This document shows, piece after piece, positions 1 through 4,973 of a stretch of 5,561 nucleotides of DNA (positions within the stretch are counted from its first letter, which is position 1; the number at the start of each line of letters is the position of its first letter). The stretch is taken from NCBI GenBank assembly GCA_040081465.1, contig JBEBGL010000042.1, forward strand, positions 1 through 5,561, written 5' to 3'. The notes below the pieces were generated by a model, which worked only from the letters and a program-made list of their open reading frames with translations, searched no databases and was not told the DNA's origin. The position numbers and the translations under genes were made by a program. The stretch is from UBA668 sp040081465 (GTDB lineage Bacteria > Actinomycetota > Acidimicrobiia > Acidimicrobiales > Ilumatobacteraceae).

Positions 1-24
1 CAATACAGCAACGAAATGCCCAAC

Positions 25-97
25 GGTCGAGTAGCTCAGTCGGCAGAGCATACGCCTGAAAAGCGTAGGGTCACCGGATCGACGCCGGTCTCGACCA
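25..97 (+). tRNA. tRNA-Phe (anticodon GAA)
   Basis: A full cloverleaf can be folded by eye. The acceptor stem 25-31 pairs perfectly with 90-96, the D stem 34-37 with 46-49, the anticodon stem 51-55 with 63-67, and the T stem 73-77 with 85-89. The anticodon loop 56-62 has T at position 33 and GAA at 58-60, which reads Phe codons. The D loop keeps the GG pair, the variable loop has five bases, and the discriminator is A97. The next bases are CCG, so the 3' CCA is not encoded and must be added by the CCA-adding enzyme. Odd point: the T loop 78-84 starts with A instead of the nearly invariant T at position 54, while T55, C56 and A58 are kept. A hydrolase gene starts 19 bases downstream on the same strand. 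Confidence 0.96.
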
Positions 98-102
98 CCG
101 TT

Positions 103-108
103 AGAAGG
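103..108 (+). promoter_or_regulatory. Ribosome binding site of the hydrolase gene
   Basis: AGAAGG lies eight bases before the ATG at 117, a good Shine-Dalgarno match at normal spacing. It decides for the start at 117 over the in-frame ATG at 129. It falls within the 19 bases between the tRNA and the coding sequence, so the whole leader is squeezed against the tRNA 3' end. Confidence 0.7.
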
Positions 109-116
109 CGCACGTT

Positions 117-1274
117 ATGGTGACGCCCATGTCCGTTTCGAAGCGCTCACGCGTTGTCCTTGTTGCGTTCATGTTGATCCTGCCGTTGGCCTGTGGCGAC
201 GACAAAGACTCAGCCGGCGACACGGTCGCCCGTACGGACGCACCTATCACGACCGAGGCTGCGACCACCACCGAGGCACCAGCGCCGACCACCACGGAAG
301 CGCCCGAGGGGTGGGAAGAAGTCGTAGCGCCAGCTGACTGCATGTGCAGCGACGGGAGCGAGTTCTCGTTCTTCGTGCGCAAGGCAAACCCCGACAAGGT
401 GATGCTCTACTTCGAGGGTGGCGGCGCGTGCTTCAGTGTTGAGACGTGCGATCCGGCCGACCCGTCGTACACCACCACACTTCGCGCTCCAGGCGCGCTT
501 GGCGATGGCGCGGGCGTCTTCGACTTCGACAACGCCGACAATCCGTTCGCTGACTTCTCGGTTGTGTACGTGCCCTACTGCACAGGCGACCTCCATCTCG
601 GCACCGCAGTTCACGATTACGGGCCAAATGCAAGTGGTACCAACATCGTCGTGAATCACAAGGGATTCGTAAACGGTTCCGCAGCGCTCGCGAAGTTGGT
701 TGAACTGTTTCCCGATGCGAGCGAGGTCGTCGTGACTGGCATCAGTGGTGGGTCCGCGCCGACCCCTCTCTATGCGGGTTTGCTTTCCGACGAACTTCCC
801 GATGCGCGCATCACCGTCCTAGCTGACGGCTCAGGTGCGTATCCGGACCTAGAAATCATCAACTCCATTGGCACGACGCTCTGGGGTACGCAGGGGTCGC
901 TTCCCGATTGGCCGGAGATTGCTGACGGCGCGACCTTGAGCCTTCCAGGCTTGTTCGTGGTTGCCGGTGCGCACGCACCGGGTATCACTTTCGCTCGTCA
1001 CGACTATGCGTTCGATGAGACTCAGGTGCTTTACGGAACCCTCGCCGGCTTCGACTCCGCTCATCTGGTGGACTTGATCGACCTCAACGAAGCGCAGATC
1101 GAGGCTGGCGGTGTCACGCTGTTCAGTTACATCTCGCCGGGCGACTCGCACACCGTTCTCAGTAAGCCGCAGTTCTATACCGAGACGCTCAATGGCATTT
1201 CGCTGCGCGATTGGGTAGCGGCGCTTGTAGCCGGGACGCCCGTCGAAGACGTTCACTGCACAGAGTGCAACTGA
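117..1274 (+). CDS. Predicted secreted lipoprotein, pectinacetylesterase/Notum-family serine hydrolase
   Basis: The 385-residue product is a probable extracytoplasmic carboxylesterase. The N-terminus has a basic stretch (K9-R12), a hydrophobic segment at about 13-25, and C26 followed by GDD, which suggests a lipid-anchored protein. The lipobox is off-consensus, with Pro at -3 and Leu at -2. Residues 40-65 form a Thr/Glu/Ala/Pro spacer, and the catalytic domain fills about 66-385. Family hallmarks are the YFEGGGAC segment (98-105), probably part of the oxyanion site, the VPYCTGD segment (152-158), the nucleophile motif G-I-S-G-G with S210, the acid in FDETQ (D300, aligning with the Notum FDEAQ aspartate), and the base H345 in GDSH. 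These make an intact Ser-Asp-His triad. Seven cysteines beyond C26 could form disulfides. Characterised relatives remove acetyl groups from pectin or palmitoleate from Wnt proteins, but many bacterial members have no known substrate, so activity on pectin is not implied. Confidence 0.85.
   Translation: MVTPMSVSKRSRVVLVAFMLILPLACGDDKDSAGDTVARTDAPITTEAATTTEAPAPTTTEAPEGWEEVVAPADCMCSDGSEFSFFVRKANPDKVMLYFEGGGACFSVETCDPADPSYTTTLRAPGALGDGAGVFDFDNADNPFADFSVVYVPYCTGDLHLGTAVHDYGPNASGTNIVVNHKGFVNGSAALAKLVELFPDASEVVVTGISGGSAPTPLYAGLLSDELPDARITVLADGSGAYPDLEIINSIGTTLWGTQGSLPDWPEIADGATLSLPGLFVVAGAHAPGITFARHDYAFDETQVLYGTLAGFDSAHLVDLIDLNEAQIEAGGVTLFSYISPGDSHTVLSKPQFYTETLNGISLRDWVAALVAGTPVEDVHCTECN
249..305 (+). 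repeat. Thr-Thr-Glu-Ala-Pro repeats in the lipoprotein spacer
   Basis: Codons 45-63 of the hydrolase gene encode three imperfect copies of a T-T-E-A core, with the glutamates at residues 47, 53 and 61. The last two copies read TTTEAP (264-281 and 288-305) and are separated by Ala-Pro. This low-complexity spacer probably holds the catalytic domain away from the membrane anchor. Such tracts can change length by slippage. Confidence 0.6.
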
Positions 1275-1315
1275 CTTCGTAGGCGGCTCGTGTTTGGAGC
1301 CTCGCCCGGCGGTGT

Positions 1316-1340
1316 GCGAAATTGCCCGACGCGAAATCGC
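1316..1340. repeat. Tandem 10-base dyads upstream of the small lysine-rich gene
   Basis: GCGAAATTGC (1316-1325) and GCGAAATCGC (1331-1340) are identical at nine of ten positions and lie 15 bases apart start to start. The second is a perfect dyad (GCGA, AA, TCGC); the first has one arm mismatch. They end eight bases before the ribosome binding site of the next gene. This is the layout of a possible operator, but short repeats in GC-rich DNA also arise by chance, and no clear promoter could be placed around them. Confidence 0.35.
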
Positions 1341-1348
1341 GCGCTTAC

Positions 1349-1355
1349 GGGGAGG
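1349..1355 (+). promoter_or_regulatory. Strong ribosome binding site of the small lysine-rich gene
   Basis: GGGGAGG ends seven bases before the ATG at 1363. It is the strongest Shine-Dalgarno sequence in the window. It fixes the start of the following gene and argues against the in-frame TTG at 1294, which has no such site. It also suggests strong translation. Confidence 0.85.
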
Positions 1356-1362
1356 AAGCAGA

Positions 1363-1536
1363 ATGAGTTTGTTCGACAAGATCAAGGGTTTGGTCGGCGG
1401 TAACAAGAGCAAGGCCAACGACGTGATCGACAAGGTCTCCGACGCAATCCAGAGCAAGACTCCGGACTCGGTCGACGACAAGGTGGAAGCAGCGGCCAAG
1501 GAGGCCAAGAAAGTCGTCGCCAAGATCAAGAAGTGA
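1363..1536 (+). CDS. Small lysine-rich protein, Rv0909/MT0933 antitoxin-like
   Basis: The 57-residue product starts MSLFDKIKGLVGGNKSK, then has helical segments at about 18-30 and 37-56. It contains 13 lysines and no Arg, His, Cys, Trp or Tyr. The (M)xLFDKxKxLxGGNK opening followed by a charged helical stretch resembles the short actinobacterial proteins annotated as MT0933/Rv0909-type antitoxins. That match is from memory of the family pattern, not a search. Members of that family may pair with a toxin encoded just downstream, like Rv0910. Here the next gene is an acetyltransferase after a long structured spacer, so no obvious partner is present. It may instead be a stress-related or nucleic-acid-binding small protein. 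The start is secured by the GGGGAGG site. It appears to be a separate transcription unit from its right-hand neighbour. Confidence 0.75.
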   Translation: MSLFDKIKGLVGGNKSKANDVIDKVSDAIQSKTPDSVDDKVEAAAKEAKKVVAKIKK

Positions 1537-1547
1537 AGTCCCCGTAA

Positions 1548-1611
1548 TGGCGCGGCTTCGGCGAATGTCGACGGCAAATGTGTCAACCGTCGCACCGACG
1601 GAGCCGCGCTA
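1548..1611 (+). other. Structured spacer: outer stem with two alternative inner hairpins
   Basis: TGGCGCGGCT (1548-1557) pairs with AGCCGCGCTA (1602-1611) in a ten-pair stem with one G-U. Inside, CCGTCG (1587-1592) can pair either with CGACGG on its left (1569-1574, twelve-base loop) or with CGACGG on its right (1596-1601, three-base loop), but not both. The right-hand option sits directly against the outer stem and could stack on it. The element starts 12 bases after the small gene's stop. No T tract follows, so it is not a classical intrinsic terminator. It could be a U-less terminator, an mRNA 3'-end stabiliser, or a leader structure of the acetyltransferase message. Confidence 0.45.
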
Positions 1612-1621
1612 ATACGGCACA

Positions 1622-2145
1622 ATGGCGGTATCGACCAACCGCCCCTGATCACAGTTCGCGAGGCCGCCCGAGTCGACTTCGACCGCTACTTCGACGAAGC
1701 GTTTCAGGAACTCAGCCCCGAATCGCGCCACCTGCGGTTCTTCACGCCGGTGCGCGAACTGCCTGCGGCGGTGAAGGAACGCCTGAGCGATGTCGACGGC
1801 GTTGTTAACGCAGCCGTATTGGCATTCGATGCGGCCCGCCGCCAACCCGACCACCCGGAGGGCAAGGCGATAGGTGTTGCGCGCTGGATGTCGAGCCCCG
1901 CCGGCGTTCAACCCGCCGGGCCACCCGAGCTGTCCGTGACTGTGATCGACGAGTATCACGGCATGGGCGTGGGCACGCGATTGATGGATAGTTTGCTCGC
2001 GCTCGCGCGTCAACGTGGACTGCGCCGAATCTACGCCGACGTGTTGCGCGAGAACGTGGCGATGCGCGCACTAATTAACCGCTATCGAGCGGTCGTGCAA
2101 CCGAGCGGCGATCCGGTTGTCGTGCGCTATCGGCTCGACGTCTGA
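1622..2145 (+). CDS. GNAT-family N-acetyltransferase with an apparent -1 frameshift near its start
   Basis: The protein should transfer an acetyl group from acetyl-CoA to an amine; the substrate is unknown. The conserved domain is open from the stop at 1534-1536 onward in one frame. It reads LITVREAARVDFDRYF from 1645, then SPESRHLRFF (about 32-41), a common N-terminal motif of a GNAT subgroup, and the acetyl-CoA loop HGMGVG (about 113-118), with His where Gln or Arg is usual. That frame has no ATG, GTG or TTG before the GTG at 1750, which would delete the first strand and the SPES motif. An ATG at 1622 in another frame gives MAVSTNRP and then TGA at 1646. A -1 slip on CCCC (1642-1645), or one extra C, joins it smoothly to LITVRE, giving about 174 residues. 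No Shine-Dalgarno site precedes 1622. Alternatives are a CTG start at 1645, the short 1750 form (131 residues), or a sequencing error. The E1 gene follows after 14 bases. Confidence 0.75.
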
Positions 2146-2159
2146 CGCCTGGCAAGCTT

Positions 2160-4358
2160 GTGACCATGATTGATCCCGCACGCGGCGCGCTGGAAGCGAC
2201 GTTGCACGCAGCGTTGCTTGCTCTCGACGAGCACGCGCCTTCGGTAGGCGTTGGCCCAACAGCAGCGTCGGTCGGCGAACTTGAGCAACTGTTCGACGTG
2301 CAGGTGGCAAGCCGCCACTGCGACTTAGCGGCGCGATGGCTGCGCAGTAAGGGCAAGGGCTACTACACGATTAGCTCGGCGGGCCACGAGAGCAACGCGG
2401 CCGTCGCAATGGGGTTACGCCCCACCGACCCCGCGCTGTTGCATTATCGCAGCGGCGGTTTCTACCTCGCCCGCGCTGGCCTCGCTGGCGTGCGCGACAT
2501 CCTTGCTGGCGTCGTTGCCTCCGTCGACGAACCCATTTCAGGCGGTCGCCACAAAGTGATCGGACGCCACGACCTCGCGATCATTCCGCAGACGTCGACA
2601 ATCGCATCGCACTTGCCGCGCGCAGTGGGTGTTGCGTTCGCGATTGGTCGCGCGAGTCGCCTTGGGCTGACGTCACCGTGGCCGTCCGATGCGTTGGCGG
2701 TGTGTTCGTTCGGCGATGCGTCGGCTAATCACTCAGTCGCTACGGGCTCGATCAACACCGCTCTGCATTGCGCGCACCAACGGCTGCCGCTGCCGTTGCT
2801 GTTCGTGTGCGAAGACAATGGACTTGGCATCAGCGTGCGCACACCAGCTGATTGGATCGAAACCGCGTACGCGCATCGCCCGCATCTGCATTACGAAGCG
2901 GTCGACGGAACCGACCCGCAAGCCGTGCTGACACTCACCGCCGAGTTGGGCGAGTGGGTACGCGCGCGGCGCAAGCCCGCCTTCCTGCATCTGCGTACGG
3001 TCCGCTTTGGCGGTCACGCCGGCACCGACGTCGAGGCCGCGTATCGCACACCAGCCGAATTGCGCGCCGATAGCGAGCGCGACCCAATCCTTGCGACGGC
3101 GCGAGCGCTGGTCGCCTCGGGAACACACACGGGTGCGAGCCTCGCTGCCCGCCACGATCAACTGCGCGCGAACGTGTACGAAACAGCGGCTTCGGTTGCT
3201 GAGTCGGCGCAGCTGAAGACCGCCGACGTGGTGATGGCACCTCTTGCTCCACGGAATCCGCAAGAAGTCGCTCGCGCGATCCTTGTGCCTTCGGCAAAGT
3301 CGTCGCCTGCTACGCCGGAAACGACATCAACCTCAGAAACGCCCGCAACAGCGATGACGCTCGCGCAGTCGATCAACGCGACGCTGGCGGAGTTGCTGCG
3401 CGACCACCCGGAAGTCATCCTCTTCGGAGAAGACGTTGCCGCGAAAGGCGGCGTGTACGGCGTCACCAAAGGACTGCTCGCGCAAGCGGGTGCCGCGCGT
3501 GTCTTCGACACGCTGCTCGACGAAACCAGCATCCTTGGTTTGGCGTTGGGCACTGCGCTCAGCGGGTTCGTGCCGATTGCGGAAATCCAATACTTGGCGT
3601 ACCTGCACAACGCGGAAGACCAGTTGCGCGGCGAAGCAGCAACGTTGCAGTTCTTCTCGAACGGGCAATATCGCAACGGGATGGTTGTGCGTATCGCCGG
3701 ACTCGGTTACCAGGAAGGTTTTGGCGGCCACTTTCACAACGACGATTCGTTGACCGTGCTGCGCGACCTTCCCGGTGTGGTGGTTGCGGTGCCCGCCCGA
3801 CCCGACGACGCGGCCGCGATGTTGCGAACGCTTGCGGTCAGCGCACAACTCGACGGGACAGTTGGTGTCTACGTCGAGCCGATCGCCCGTTATCACACGG
3901 CCGACCTGCACGAGCCTGGCGACCGCGAGTGGTCGGCGACCCCCGATCGCAACGTGCACATCCCGATTGGTGTTGCGCGTACGTACGGCGATGGCAAAGA
4001 CCTGACGATCCTCACCTTCGGTAACGGGCTGTACATGTCGCTGCGCGTCGCGAAGCGCCTACGCAAGCACGGTAAGAAGGTGCGAGTCGTCGACCTGCGC
4101 TGGATCAGTCCGCTGCCGCTCGACGACATGCTGCGCGAAGCCAAGGCCACTGGAAAGGTCTTGGTTGTCGACGAGACCCGTGCGTCGGGAGGCGTTGCGG
4201 AAGGCGTGCTCGCCGCGCTCATCGATCTCGGCTTCAACGGACGCATGGCGCGTGTCGCCAGCAAAGACAGCTTCATTCCGCTGGGCGACGCGGCGAAGTT
4301 GGTCTTGCTCAGTGAAAGCGAAATCGAAGCTGCGGCCGAACGCCTGCTGAGGCGTTAG
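2160..4358 (+). CDS. Fused alpha-beta E1 component of a thiamine-diphosphate 2-oxoacid dehydrogenase
   Basis: This cytosolic enzyme should decarboxylate a 2-oxoacid (branched-chain or pyruvate type) and pass the acyl group to a lipoyl E2. The alpha half is residues 1 to about 345. It has SAGHE (73-77), HYR (95-97), a thiamine-diphosphate motif from GDA (185-187) to EDNGLGIS (218-225), and GGHAGTD with YR (284-296), matching the usual HSxSDD...YR loop. A Ser/Thr/Pro/Ala-rich linker at about 377-398 joins it to the beta half (399-732), which has LFGEDVA (421-427), the cofactor-activating E455 in LDETS, H526 in GGHFHND, and a C-terminal transketolase domain with VDLRWISPLPL (644-654). The metal motif has Ala instead of the usual third Gly (GDA for GDG). 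Separate alpha and beta subunits are about 330-400 residues each, so 732 fits a full fusion. Substrate cannot be fixed from sequence; no E2 or E3 lies nearby. GTG 2160 was chosen, but ATG 2166 is equally possible and neither has a good ribosome binding site. Confidence 0.88.
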   Translation: MTMIDPARGALEATLHAALLALDEHAPSVGVGPTAASVGELEQLFDVQVASRHCDLAARWLRSKGKGYYTISSAGHESNAAVAMGLRPTDPALLHYRSGGFYLARAGLAGVRDILAGVVASVDEPISGGRHKVIGRHDLAIIPQTSTIASHLPRAVGVAFAIGRASRLGLTSPWPSDALAVCSFGDASANHSVATGSINTALHCAHQRLPLPLLFVCEDNGLGISVRTPADWIETAYAHRPHLHYEAVDGTDPQAVLTLTAELGEWVRARRKPAFLHLRTVRFGGHAGTDVEAAYRTPAELRADSERDPILATARALVASGTHTGASLAARHDQLRANVYETAASVAESAQLKTADVVMAPLAPRNPQEVARAILVPSAKSSPATPETTSTSETPATAMTLAQSINATLAELLRDHPEVILFGEDVAAKGGVYGVTKGLLAQAGAARVFDTLLDETSILGLALGTALSGFVPIAEIQYLAYLHNAEDQLRGEAATLQFFSNGQYRNGMVVRIAGLGYQEGFGGHFHNDDSLTVLRDLPGVVVAVPARPDDAAAMLRTLAVSAQLDGTVGVYVEPIARYHTADLHEPGDREWSATPDRNVHIPIGVARTYGDGKDLTILTFGNGLYMSLRVAKRLRKHGKKVRVVDLRWISPLPLDDMLREAKATGKVLVVDETRASGGVAEGVLAALIDLGFNGRMARVASKDSFIPLGDAAKLVLLSESEIEAAAERLLRR
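3288..3353 (+). other. Interdomain linker of the E1 fusion
   Basis: Codons 377-398 encode a stretch almost wholly of Ser, Thr, Pro, Ala and Glu, between the end of the alpha domain and the TLAQSINATLAELL helix that opens the beta domain. It reads as a flexible tether and marks the fusion point. The reading frame is uninterrupted here, so this is a true fusion, not two adjacent genes. Confidence 0.65.
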
Positions 4359-4366
4359 GCCTTAGT
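4346..4366 (+). other. Hairpin spanning the E1 stop codon
   Basis: CTGAGGC (4347-4353) pairs with GCCTTAG (4359-4365), with one G-U pair and a five-base loop GTTAG that contains the E1 stop codon TAG (4356-4358). A further G-U pair (4346 with 4366) can extend it. No T tract follows, so it is unlikely to be a terminator. It could modulate read-through or re-initiation into engB. Confidence 0.3.
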
Positions 4367-4394
4367 CGTCAATGAGCGCGTTACCGTTGCTGGG

Positions 4395-4973
4395 GTGCCG
4401 CTGCATCTGACGTTCGTGACATCGGCGAAGCGTCATGCTGATCTGCCCGATACGCCGTGCGAAGTCGCGTTCGTTGGTCGCAGCAACGTCGGCAAGTCAT
4501 CGCTGATCAATGCGTTGGCTAATCAACGGCAACTGGCGAAGGTTTCGAACACGCCCGGTCGCACGCAACTGTTGAATCTCTTTCGACTCTCAACCGGTGG
4601 CACCGTCGTCGATCTGCCCGGTTACGGCTTCGCAAAAGTTCCCGGCCGCGAGCGCGCGGGTTGGCGGGAGATGATCGAGGGTTACCTGCTGGAACGCGAA
4701 GGCCTCGATCTTGTGCTCGTGCTTGTGGATGGCGAGATCGGCCCAACCAAGCTCGACGTGCAGATGCTCGACTGGCTGCGCGCTAACGATGTGCCGCACA
4801 CAGTCGTGGCTACCAAACTCGACAAGGTGCGTCCTTCGAAGTTGGCCACGCGCCGCAAGGAGCTCGCGGCCGGTTGCTCGCTTGAACAGGGCGACATCAT
4901 GTGGGCGAGTGCTGCGAAAGGCACTGGCATCGAAGCGATGCAGCGCCACTTACTCGCACTACTTACCCCGTAA
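4395..4973 (+). CDS. engB: Ribosome biogenesis GTP-binding protein EngB (YsxC/YihA)
   Basis: This 192-residue GTPase acts in assembly of the large ribosomal subunit. All G motifs are visible: G1 GRSNVGKSS (28-36), G2 within NTPGRTQ (52-58), G3 DLPGYG (73-78), G4 TKLDK (140-144) and G5 SAAKG (172-176). The GRSNVGKSS form and the FVTSA opening before it are typical of the family, and the length is normal (about 190-210). The start is GTG 4395 without a clear ribosome binding site, 36 bases after the E1 stop, so it may rely on the upstream message. The next in-frame GTG (4416) would remove the conserved FVTSA strand. Its last 15 bases overlap the end of the opposing aldehyde dehydrogenase gene. 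Several well-studied Actinobacteria, such as mycobacteria, are thought to lack EngB (recalled, not checked); if so, its presence would point to a deeper-branching lineage. Confidence 0.95.
   Translation: MPLHLTFVTSAKRHADLPDTPCEVAFVGRSNVGKSSLINALANQRQLAKVSNTPGRTQLLNLFRLSTGGTVVDLPGYGFAKVPGRERAGWREMIEGYLLEREGLDLVLVLVDGEIGPTKLDVQMLDWLRANDVPHTVVATKLDKVRPSKLATRRKELAAGCSLEQGDIMWASAAKGTGIEAMQRHLLALLTP

Noticed and set aside
1..97. tRNA gene as an attachment site for an integrated element
   Set aside because: No integrase gene and no second copy of the tRNA 3' end are seen in the window; the neighbours are housekeeping-type genes.
1285..1301. Hairpin GGCTC/GAGCC as terminator of the hydrolase gene
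   Set aside because: Only five base pairs with a seven-base loop and no T tract; too weak to call.
1294..1362. Longer form of the small protein from TTG 1294
   Set aside because: No ribosome binding site precedes it, the extra 23 residues are Arg-rich unlike the rest, and GGGGAGG points to ATG 1363.
1610..1622. TAATAC as a -10 box for a leaderless acetyltransferase message starting at ATG 1622
   Set aside because: The spacing fits, but the hexamer lacks the final T, no -35 match lies at a proper distance, and the ATG is out of frame with the conserved domain.
849..1652. Minus-strand open frame of 267 codons opposite the hydrolase 3' half and the small gene
   Set aside because: It is the reverse shadow of two well-supported genes, starts without a ribosome binding site, and its hydrophobic part is just the complement of Lys/Asp-rich codons.
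3333..3959. Minus-strand open frame of 208 codons opposite the E1 gene
   Set aside because: It is the antisense of strongly conserved E1 motifs; GC-rich coding DNA commonly leaves such frames open. No domain pattern seen.
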